A stretch of DNA of 64,000 nucleotides from Triops longicaudatus (Eukaryota > Arthropoda > Branchiopoda > Notostraca > Triopsidae). Positions 48,001 through 60,000 of the stretch are shown here, piece after piece. Position numbers and translations under genes: made by a program. The DNA is taken from the NCBI GenBank assembly GCA_022885665.1, contig JAGQDJ010000169.1:1-64000 (forward strand), read 5' to 3'. The notes beneath the pieces are model-generated. The model worked only from the letters and a program-made list of their open reading frames with translations, had not been told where the DNA came from and searched no databases. Each line of letters opens with the position of its first letter. Position 1 is the stretch's first letter.

Positions 48001-51000
48001 GACAAGAAGTCGATGAAAGTCAACAAACCGTGTGTCGACAAATAAGGTAGACAGTTGCTTTAGTATAAAGAGTTGCATTAGTTGCGCTGCACGTCTTTTG
48101 CCGGGCGTCGTAAAAGAACGTCTTTTCACGGTTCTGACAAGAGGCGAACAAGATAGAGAAAAATATGTGCTGGGCACGTCTTAGCGTGGCGTGGTCCATA
48201 TTCTAAGTTCATAGGTTCCAAGTATACATGTCCATACTAGCGTGCCACGACATGGACGACGTAAACGGGGGGCAGGCTGGCTCAAGTTAGGGTGGGAACT
48301 TGGCTACCAACTCCACGCGACCTGGTATCAGGTTAACAAGAAATATCTGTTGACTTGGTTGCTAGGGTAGCATCGAGCATACCAAAACCAGACACGCATA
48401 CGGACAGACATTTGGCAGCATGGTCAGATCGACTAAAAATATCGAACTTTAAGGGAACCTAAGTTTACCAATTGTTTCTTAAATTTTTTATCGTTATTGA
48501 CATGGTTATCTCGTGCAACTACGCAAAGAAAGAGCTTCTGGATGACGTCATCCCACGAGGTTTTGTCGTATTAACAGATGTGTAGTTAACTACTTCGAGT
48601 TAAAATTTAATACTTGCACTGGTTTCGCTGGATAGAAGATAGGTTTTATTTGCACTGATATTCTAATAGGCACATCCGTGCACGCACTTTAGGCACATGT
48701 AACAGTGCAAAGGACATTAAAAGTGTCCTTAGGTTATGAAAACACTTTACAGATACAGCAGAACGCTAATTTTGTCAACCGGTTGGGACCGAAGAATGGT
48801 TGACAATATGACATACATGTATTAGGGGCATTAGGAATATTTTGGAAAATAATAACTTGATGAGGAATGATAATTAAAACAGATCGCATTTTCCAACGAA
48901 AATTACACTTTTGCGAGATTATTATAAGAAAATCTCGTACTACCCGTGAACAGTGCTTCTGAATCAACGTAAAAACTTATCGCTAACAAAAAATACCCTT
49001 ACCAAGGCGGTTAACATAATCGGGGGCCGTTCTGTTTCCACAATGGGAGTTTTACTGCATTCAAATAAAATCTCGCTATAATGCAAAAAGGTTATAACGA
49101 CCAATCGGCTATTGCGTATAAGTCACATATTCCGGCGAAATGAAAATCGTTTATTCCAATGATTTTTATTATGCAAAACCGATATAACGGACTAAGTTTC
49201 GGCCCCCTGCGTATAAATTACAGCTAGATTTTACTGTTATATCTTTGCCGAGTAATGATCATTTGATAGATATTGATCATTTGATTTCGCATAGTTGCCT
49301 AGCAACTCACTTTTTTTTTTGCTTACTCGACGAATTGTTTTAAAAATATTTGGATGCGAGTATCTTGCCAGTGTCGGAAAGTTTCTACTTGCTCCGGCAA
49401 GTCTGTATTACACCACACTGATCCGAAGGCAATAAACAATTTGATATTGTCACGCCAATTTTTGTTAATTGTTTCGTTTCAGCGTAGTTTCCCTTTTTCT
49501 CCCCCGCACCCTTGGTTTCTGGACTAGTGAAAATCACTTCTCCGAAACCAAAGGGACTGCGTTGATTTCGTTTGTGTCAAAAAGAGGCCATAAAAAAGAC
49601 GTTAGGGAGGTAGGTTAGAGGTGGCGACAAGGAAACTGGGGAGAAGAAGCTACAGAGCGAGTGGAGATTGTATGCCAGTGGTGAACACAGATTCCGTTGG
49701 CTACCTCAGCCTTAGTCTTTATGTTTCCTAGCAAGATCAGGGCCCCGTGAAAGACCACGGCATTGCAAAACTCAACCAACTGTTAGTTAGTGACGTGACA
49801 ATATTCAGAATGCTATAGAACGGACCCTTGCGGAACAATTTTAAATGGGGAGAAGTTAGTCTTTCTGTTAGTATTACGTTTATGAGCATCATCGAATGAA
49901 CAACAACAAAAATACAAGTCCTGAAAATTTATGGCTGTTAAGGACCTGAAAGGAGGTAGTTGAGGACCTAGAATACAGCATGCGCGACAGATAATGTTAT
50001 CAGGTCTGGTTTGTTTGAGTCCGTAGGTCGTGAGATGAAAAAATCTTCACTTAGTCGGGAAAATCGTCGGAATTGATTTTTAAGCATGAAAGTGGAAAGT
50101 TCGTTGTTCGTTTGTGGCTAGAACGGGAAAGACGTATAGCATGTCACGGTAAATACAATGTATATACCATGTGACACTTGCCCGTTTTAGATCCAACTCC
50201 TGAAAGTTTAACGCAGAAACAGGGCCAAGATATCAGACCCCGTAATTCTGCGTCATAGTCGAGTGACATCGCGACTTCTTAGGCAATGATCGTAGATGGA
50301 ATTGACGATACTTGCCGTGAAACTGGAGTGCACCCCTCTAAGCCGATATTCGATCAATTTGCAGTAGTCGATATGCTTGTATGAAACCTTCAGTGAAATA
50401 GATTCTGTTAAAGTGATATTTCGTATCCTGTTTCCTCTCTTAGGCAGAATGATTCCTCAATGATTAACTTCGATATTCTATATTCAAATCTTGAAACATT
50501 TAACAGAAGTACATTGGAACCCGCTTGATTACATGGGTTCGGGACCTGGTAACCACTATTAATTAAGGCGGAGCATGAAATAACACGGAGTTGCAGGAAC
50601 TGAGTGTAACTACAAGTGTATGTAAATGAAATAAAATGGGTTATGAAATTATGCGACTTGCAATTTTCTGGTTTCTACTGTACTTTCTATGCCAGTTATT
50701 TCTCGTATCCAATAATTAAGAATACGTTTATTCCTCTTGAGGTTCGATAACAGTTTTCCGCCGGGAATAAACGAATATTAAATTAATGTTTGTAACAGAA
50801 CTATCGTGGTACTGCACCTCTCTGAACCTATAACAACTAGTTTAGTTAACTTTGCTATCCGACACGGTTATCCTTTCCCAATTCTCTGTCCATTGTGTGA
50901 ACTAGTGTCTCGAGTCAAATCACGTGCTTTTGCGTTATGTCTATCAGTGTAAAGAGGTATCATACGCAAGACTTACAGAAACGTGCCAAAGTTGGGGCTA

Positions 51001-54000
51001 ATTCATTTGTCCTGTACGTTTCTACTCCTTTTAGACGTTCGTGGTGGTCAGCAAAGGCCGGGATATCTTTCGCTTCAGTTCGACGAAGGCGGTGTGGATT
51101 TTGACCCCTTTTAACCCGATTCGACGAGTGGCGATTTACGTCCTGGTGCACCCGCTCTTTTCTTTCTTCATCATTCTCACCATTCTCACTAATTGCGTAC
51201 TCATGATTATGACTGCTAATCCCATCATCGAATCCACCGAGTAAGCCGCTTTTTTCGCCTTCGCTGTTTCTCGTTAGTTGTGAATTAAAGCTGAACCTGA
51301 CTTATCCCGTTTCTTGTTGTTCTTCTCCCGGAACAGGGTGATCTTCACGTCCATCTATACATTCGAGTCGGCAATCAAAGTGATGGCGCGTGGGTTTATT
51401 CTACAACCCTTTACATATCTTAGGGATGCATGGAATTGGTTGGACTTCATAGTTATAGCCTTAGCGTGAGTAGTGCCCCCAAGCAACCCACCTTTTTGGC
51501 TTATTTTTCCTTTCTTCTCTTCGTCCATCTTTTCATCCAAATTTCCCCCTATTCTTTGTATTTTTTTTTCACCTCAGCTGGCCAGTGGTTGTTACTTTTA
51601 ACGTTAGACCAACATTGAATATCCTAGATAAAAAAAATAATTGGTACTAGAAATAGAATATCCTTATAGCGTTGCAGTTTATTTTTTTTCTTCCAAATTA
51701 AACTTGAAAAGTGTTTTCCTGTTTTGAATGCGCAACAATTTTTTTTGGGCCGTGGCCGTAGTGTAGTTTTTTTTCAGTAGCCCTTTTCTATTTTATCTAA
51801 CTGCGTCTTCCGCCCCCATTGCGCTTAGATAGAACCATAGTAGTTCATTAGACGTAACTTGGCCATGTTCTTTGCGTGTTTGGAGTAGCACATCACGTTA
51901 TTTGTTCTTAAAGCAGGATATGACTTGATCAGTAGTACACGAAAACAGGACAGAAGGCTCATTTACTTTTCATCATTGCTTTAATTGGATAGGATACAGC
52001 CATTTATAATATATTTTTTTTCAAAGAGCCAATTCAGAATTTAATGTTGTGTGACCTTGTTTTAGAGAGACTAATTTACAGTGTGCCATAAAAATAATTC
52101 AGTCTCGCATGACCCTAGTTAATGCCCCGCCCGTTTGGGTTTAACTTGTAGGTACGTGACGATGGGTATTGACCTGGGCAATTTAGCCGCCTTGAGAACC
52201 TTCCGAGTGTTGCGAGCTCTCAAAACGGTGGCCATTGTGCCAGGTATGAACTAGTTACTTCACCACCTGTATTATCCATTTCGACAATCCTGGAGAGTGA
52301 ACATCGCCATGTTAGGTTACGTTGACGTGTTTAACGGCCATTTTGCCGAGAATACGTCACCGATGTGTAACATGGTGACATTCAGCTTGAAAGGAGTCAA
52401 AACCGGCAATTAAGCAGTAGATGTTGGAAACGTCAGTTCTTGATTATCCCAGAGAGTGGAAATGGACAATACGATATTTGATGCTATGTATAAGCTTCCA
52501 CTGACGCTATGTGGGCATTTCTTTCGCTTCCTTAGGTTTGAAAACCATCGTGGGTGCTGTGATTGAGTCAGTGAAAAATCTGCGCGATGTCATCATTTTG
52601 ACACTGTTTTCCCTCTCCGTCTTTGGTCTGTTGGGCTTGCAAATCTATATGGGTGTTCTCACCCAGAAATGCATACGCGACTTTCCAGATGATGGGTCAT
52701 GGGGTCCTTTGACGGATGAATCGTACGAGGCCTTTGTGTCCAACTCATGTAAATTCATATTTACTTACCCGAAGTACAAACATAACTAAGCCCACTGTAA
52801 AATTTCATTCTTGTCCAGCGAATTGGTATTGGGATGACAACATAGCAGCGTATCCAGTGTGCGGCAACTCTTCAGGAGCTGGGTAAGTTTGTACGAAATG
52901 ATCCAACGGAAATTGTCTAATATTCTTGGCAAGACACGAACGCAAAGAGAAGAGAAACGTGACAAGAAGATTCACAAGAACAGAACATAAAAGGCACAGA
53001 TAGAGCGCTTGATTTGGTAAAAAAAGTCGTTGAAAAGCGGTAGCGTTCGTCTTGATGTCAACAAGCAGCGTACTGTCGGCTGCGAAGAATATGAAAAGAC
53101 AGCAACTGTTGGAGTCACCCTAGAGAGGGCTTTACTAATATATTCTACTCTTTCTGTCTAGTCCTTGTCCAGCGAACTACACATGTCTCCAAGGCTATGG
53201 AAAAAATCCCAATTACGGTTACACGAGTTTTGACAGTTTCGGATGGGCCTTGCTCTCGTCTTTCCGCCTTATGACGCAAGATTACTGGGAGAATCTCTAC
53301 CAGCTTGTAAGATCATACCCGACCCCTAGATTGATCAATTCTTGATTTATCTGTGAATAATTTTTACATTTCCGCTAATTTTCCAAACCTTTTCTAACTC
53401 AGATTTTACGGTCGGCTGGCCCCTGGCACATGCTCTTTTTCATTGTCATTATCTTCCTCGGGTCGTTTTACCTGGTCAACTTGATCTTGGCCATTGTCGC
53501 CATGTCGTACGACGAGTTGCAAAAGAAAGCTGAGGAAGAAGAAGCGGAGCAAGCGGCCGAAATGGATGCCATGAGGGTGAATTGTCATTTTCACTTTCTC
53601 TTCTACAAAGCCCGAGAAAATTGGGCACAGAAATAGAATAAATTCGGGGCATTAATTCTCGTGTATTTAACATTTGTTTTTAGAACGAAGCAGCCGAGGC
53701 GGAAGAAGCAGAAAGAGCAGCTAGAATGGAGCATGTGATCAAATCGCCTTCCGACTTTTCCTGCCAAAGTTACGAAATTTTCGTGGGGCAAGACAAAGGG
53801 GATGAGCTTCACAAAGAGAAAATGAGTATAAAATCCGATGGAGGAGATTCCGTCAGCGAGCACAAAAGCCGCGCCAATGGACGAGTACGGAAGGTAAGAG
53901 CTTCTTGATTTTCTAGACGATTGTTTTTTTTTCAGAAAATTAGGGAAGAGATTTGCAGAAAATTGCTAGTTTGGAATATCGTAACAGACTTACGTTTCCA

Positions 54001-57000
54001 AGTCAACGTAAAGTGAGTGGTAAGTACCCATCAGTGAGCACTTCCGGTGATGTGAAATTTTCTTTACGGGGTTTTGAAACCGTACCAAGCCAAAAATATC
54101 ACCTTTTTGCATTGAATGAGTGGTTTGATTGGCTCTGCGTGCTTGCAGTTTTCCATTTTATTGACATAACTTTTCGCCTTATGAAAAAACTCAGCGTTTT
54201 TCTTGCTTCTTGAACAAGGCACTCACTAAGGGGGAACATGTTTGACAGCGAAAAGAAACATGACCAAAAGAACTCGGACCCATTTTTTTTTTTTTTTTTT
54301 GTGTGTGTTATGGTGTCGTGTCCTTAATGTATAGGCCAGTTTGAGTTTACCGGGCTCGCCGTTTAACCTGCGGCGCGGGTCACGCAATAGCCACCAATTT
54401 TCGTGGCGCAACGGTGCCCGGCGAGTGATGGGTGGCGATCGCAAACCTTTGGTGCTGTCCACGTACTTGGATGCTCAAGAACATCTTCCATACGCCGACG
54501 ATTCTAACGCTGTCACGCCCATGTCAGAAGACAACGGAGCCATTATTGTGCCTATTTATCCTTCGTTGGGGTCACGGCAAGCTTCCTACACTTCGCACAT
54601 GTCTCGCATGTCCTACAACTCACACGGCGACTTGCTCAATGGCAAACCGGCCCAGATGAAAGACGGTACTGGGCTCAAAGCCCGAGCTAGAAATTTGGTA
54701 CCAGATTTGGTCGTCGAGTACACAAGACATCGAAGAGATTATGTGAGTTGCGGCCCCCTTCCCAACTGCTTTTTGACCGTCGTTATAGTAGCTCGTTGCT
54801 CGACAAACAGCAGTAGAATCATTGTTGGACCTACCCCGAAACGTAGATAGTCATGCCTTGAAAAAAGAAAAAAATGGCGCATCTAAACTTTTACCCCTCG
54901 CACGCATGTCTCACCCTTGTATATCTTCAAAAGAACACGCATGCAGTTTTCACACAAATAAAACCGTTTGTATCCTGGCTTGAGTGGCAGAATTTAGTCT
55001 CCAGTTGGAGATAGCCGGTAAGTACGGTTCTTTTCGTTTTTGTCCTGTGGAGGAAGTATAGTATCGTTCGTAATGTAGTAGATACTTTTTCTATGAAGCT
55101 TTTTCGTAAATTGGCATGTGCCGCTGTTGAGTTGACCCCTTTTTTGGCTGTTGACCCTACGCCCATTGTGTAGGCTTTGTCCGTTCTTCCTCTTTCGCCC
55201 AGAGAAGCGCTTGAGCATGGTGGCAAAAAAGACGAACGCGTCATCGACAACATCATTCGAGAGATTTTTGGTCCTGACGTCAATTTGGAATACATTGATA
55301 AAGACGCTGTAAGTAGTTCTTTGTTTGCTGAGTGCTGTCGTAGATTCAACACTTTTCCTAGTTATATTCGTAACTTTTTTTTTACAAAAATACGGCTCAT
55401 GACAGAAATCTGTTGCTAGTTCGTTAGCATGTGCGACTGCACCTGAAGCCCGGGCCGTAACAATGGAGAAAATGTGCCATAAGTCGCCTATTTATTCCAA
55501 CGCCGTCGAAAGGGGGACTGTGGCGTTACACAAAATTGCTCTGCAGCAATTCTCAATTTATAAACCACAACTCGCCAGTGGTTAGCGGCTAGTTAATTAA
55601 TTTGTCGATCAGTAAAAACAGATCACCTCTCGTGCTCCTTGTACTTCTTTTTCATAACCACAATGCAATGTGAGCTCAATGCAGTTTACAACTCCCGTTT
55701 TTAGGTTTTTTACTTTTAGTTTTCAGTTTTTAAATTCATCGATAAAGGCACTTGTGAAATGAAAAGTTGAAGAGACAGGAAGTTGTAACTGAAAAGTGTA
55801 GTGATAACTCAATCAGACTCTGTTGTTTAAAGCGTAAAAGTAGTAACGAAACTGAAAACGATGTTAGGGTTATATAACACGAGACACCCCTCGTTGGTTG
55901 GCGCACGTGTAGTACGTCAAGTTTTGTTACGGCCCTGGCTCGATGTTAGTTAAAATAGTGGATATATAAGTAAATAAAAATATGGGTTACTTCGGGTTAG
56001 GATTGAGACAAGGAAAGGTTCTTTTCCTTTGGCGCCCAATCAGGTATAATTTCTTTTCTTATTTTGTCATGGTAGATGGTGTCGAAACGGAGTCTTGAAG
56101 CCGCCAAGGTAGATGTAAGTGCTTCAGTGGCCTTTTCTGTGCCATTTCTGTAGAGTTTATTTTCCGAATAAGCATGATATTTTCTTTGTTTTCCTGATTA
56201 TTAATTCAGGCTTGTGAATTTTTGTATATTTTTTGTCACTACTGGGATTTGTTAGCAAGTTCTGCACAGTTACTTGCATACTATGCGTGATTGAAATTTT
56301 ATTATATTTCTTACAGGATCATCATGACGACGATACGCTCAAACTCAAGGATAACCCTTTTATTGAACCTATTCAAAGACAACCGTTAAGTGATAGAGGT
56401 AATACCTGCTGTTCTTCGGAAAAGATGAGAAAAATTGCTGGGTAATACGACGTCGTCTGATTTTAGATTCGATGGCCATGCACGAAATCGATCACGGCAG
56501 GAGCAGGCACCAACATCGCAATCCGCCCCGTAAGCTATTTCTGGGTTTTAGATTGCTGTGTGGAGGCAGATTGCCTCGGGGTCAACAGTTTTTGTATATC
56601 TGCTTTATTACTGTTTTATAGCACCGGAAGAGGAAGAAGAGGGCCCTAAATTGAAAGACAAACTGATCGCATACTGCCTCCAATGCATTGACGTGTTCTG
56701 TGTATGGGATTGCTGCCCTTTGTGGTTGAAGTTCCAGAAGCTTGTCGCCCTTCTCGTCTTTGATCCTTTTGTGGAGTTGTTCATTACGTTGTGTATTGTT
56801 GTCAACACATTATTCATGGCCTTAGATCATCACGGGATGGACGAACAAATGGACCGAGCTCTCAAAATGGGCAATTATGTAAGCGAGTCTATTAATGTCT
56901 CGAAAAAAGAATATTGTTGATATTTTCGACTTGCCTCTCGTAGTTCTTCACTGCTACGTTTGCCATTGAAGCCGGATTGAAACTGGTTGCCATGAGTCCC

Positions 57001-60000
57001 AAGTATTACTTTCGGGAAGGATGGAACATTTTCGATTTCATTATTGTTGCACTTTCACTTCTCGAGCTTTGCTTGGAAGGTATTCAGGGCTTGTCCGTTT
57101 TGCGATCTTTTCGCTTGGTAAGTTAATATCGATACTTGTAGCTTCGTTAAACGATATTTCAGCCAGATTAATCCATACTAAAATAATAAAAATTTCGGAT
57201 CGTAGTTGCGAGTCTTTAAGTTAGCCAAGTCTTGGCCTACCTTAAATTTGCTCATTTCCATTATGGGAAAAACTGTGGGTGCGCTGGGTAACTTGACGTT
57301 CGTGTTGTGTATTATTATCTTCATCTTTGCCGTGATGGGGATGCAACTTTTCGGCAAAAGTTACACAGGTAAATGCACTGTGTCAAATTCCCCCTTTCAT
57401 AGCTACGACTTAACTTTTGCGTTGCTTGACTTCGCGTAACAGATAATAAGGATCGATTCCTCGACAAGGACCTGCCTCGGTGGAATTTCACTGACTTTAT
57501 GCATTCCTTTATGATCGTGTTCCGTGTCTTGTGCGGTGAATGGATCGAGTCCATGTGGGATTGCATGCTAGTACATGACCGGACTTGTATCCCGTTCTTC
57601 TTAGCCACGGTTGTCATCGGTAACTTAGTCGTAAGTATTTGTCTCATTTTTACTTTATTCGGTGCGCGACTCTTCTTATGCACAGTACAATTTATTGCGC
57701 TGAACACAGAAAACATCAATTCAAACAAATGGTCTTATTCGAACTGCACGACACCTACACGGGTTAACACGTAAGCTAACTTACTTTTTTGTAAACACTC
57801 CTAGCCAATTAGCTATTGGCAGAGTTACTGTTCATTACAATGAACAAAATTGCAATGAACAGGATTTCAATGAAGTTTAACAGCAGGTTTACAGCTCGCA
57901 AACTGAAATGAAACCCATTGTTGCCTCATTGAGTTTCGTTGCTATGAAACAGTTCCTGAGAGGACAAAATCCATTGTTCGTAACAATTGCTGCTGCTGTT
58001 GGGGCATAAAGCAACGTTCCGTCGTCAGTGTGTCTTACCTTCAGCAACAATGAATTTTACCTCCCATTAGATAGCTCCATCATGGCAGTATGCATTGTTG
58101 TTATCACCGGATTGTCGTAGCTAGTAAACAGCTCCCGAGATGGAGAACATTGATTATGAGTGACGAGGAATATTCGTAGCCACTGCGCAGTACCGGGAGC
58201 AATGGAAACATTCATTGCTCACCAACGTCTGTGCTGTCAGAATAAATGTGTTCGGATCGATGTTTTAAAGGAGTGGTTTACGAAATAGTAAGGGAAAAAC
58301 GACTTGAAAAGATGGATAGACCGGATAAGCTGAATGGTGAATTATTTAAATAATGATGAATTATTTTGATCAGGTGCTCAACCTTTTCTTGGCCTTGTTG
58401 CTGAGCAGCTTCGGCGCATCGAACTTGTCGGCCCCGCAAGTGGATTCAGATACGAACAAACTCCAAGAAGCGTTCAACCGTATTGCACGATTCAAGGCCT
58501 GGGTGCGACGTTCCGTCGTCAAGGTGTTTTGCCTCATCCGGGGCAAGTTTAGCAATCAAATCGGGGACCAGCGGGCGCCAGGTGAGCCCCACCCGACCAC
58601 ACACACCTGGGACAAAGGTTATGACCTACGTCACACTAAAAAGAAAAACCACACTTACTCTCCTCCCCCGCTCCTTGAATAACACCATATTATAATTTCC
58701 ATGGCACTTATTCTCTCACTGGAAACAAGTTGCGCGATCCTCCCCCTACATATAACATTTCTTCTACTATTTTTCTTCTGCTCCTCCCCTCCACTTCGTC
58801 CTTACTTCACTGTTCCCTAGAGCGACGAATTCTTGGGATCAATGCATTTTACGTTTTTAGTGCTAATACGCACACATAAACGTAACTTGGCCTGTGATCC
58901 TGTTGAGTTTTATCTTTCTGTTCTACTAAAAAGAGATTGTGTTTTGTTATTTTGACTGACTTGCCCCACGCGCTTTTGGCTTCTTGAATTTCAACGTCTC
59001 AATCGTTTTTTGTTCTGTTTTTTCTGACAAACCCTTACGGAAGATTTTTAAGGTAGAAACAACATTGAAATTTTTATGTTTCTCTCAAAATTGAATTTGT
59101 TTCCTACCTAGCTTCCCTTGACACGACGTACCTTTTCGTACGAAAATACCTAAAACTGAAACTGACAAAAGGTGAACATGCAAAAGACACATTTTCAGGG
59201 CTAAACACGTTACATTTGTCTCAAACACAAAACATTTGTCTCCTTGAATCTCTTTTACATTTACGTTTTTATCCCAGGCAACAGACGAAGAAAGAAGGAC
59301 AAAACAATTTGCTTACGTTTAGTAGTCACTATCTTACCTCAATCGTTTAGTCCAGATATGCAACAGAGTGCAGAGCAAGTTAGCGTTGCTAATACTCTTT
59401 GTTTAAAGCCATGCATACACATTGCTCAAAGCCCTATTTTTATTAGTTAGCGCAATCAGAGACAAGAAAGTTTGTAAGGCATTGGAGACAAAAATCAATT
59501 TAAATATGTCAAGAGTGTTGTTCCAACTTTCTGTACAATTTTCCGTTTTTCTGTCACACATTGTTGAAAATTTCGCAATAACTTCATCATACTCTTGAGA
59601 AGTATTTCACCAGTCAAGGTCGTACCCAGGGTTGACCCCCCCCCCCACGCCCCCGTAATATTAATTTTATAATGGGGAAGACAGGACGCACCTGAAATGT
59701 CCCAAAAATTTACATGCAACAACCCCCCTCCCCCTCCCCGAACCAAAGTCCTGGGTACAGCCCTGTCAACAGTTGATGCCTATGGGTTGATGACTTTTGA
59801 CTTTGCTGGCTGCTTGGAAGTCGGAAGGAGACGGGAAGTGTGAACTGACGTATTTTTCCCCCCAGGGGTGGGCGGTTGGCAAAAAAATGAAAAAAAAAAT
59901 AAAGGAATGACAAGGGAGGGTTATTTAGTCATGTTTTGCTGATATTTATCTTTATTTTTTTCGCTTATATCTTAACTTGGTGTTCCTGCAGCGTACCGGG

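Larger units (their letters stand above)
44907..51034 (+). other. para: para intron 3 (6.1 kb)
   Basis: Holds the two MITE-like elements. No duplicated para exon and no nested gene were found by eye. Confidence 0.7.

Noticed and set aside
52740..52789. Continuation of the para frame beyond 52748
   Set aside because: Past the donor the residues no longer match sodium channels, while exon 8 resumes the family sequence in frame.
54927..55352. 141-codon - strand frame across para exon 13
   Set aside because: Antisense, no known domain, and it spans the sense splice sites.
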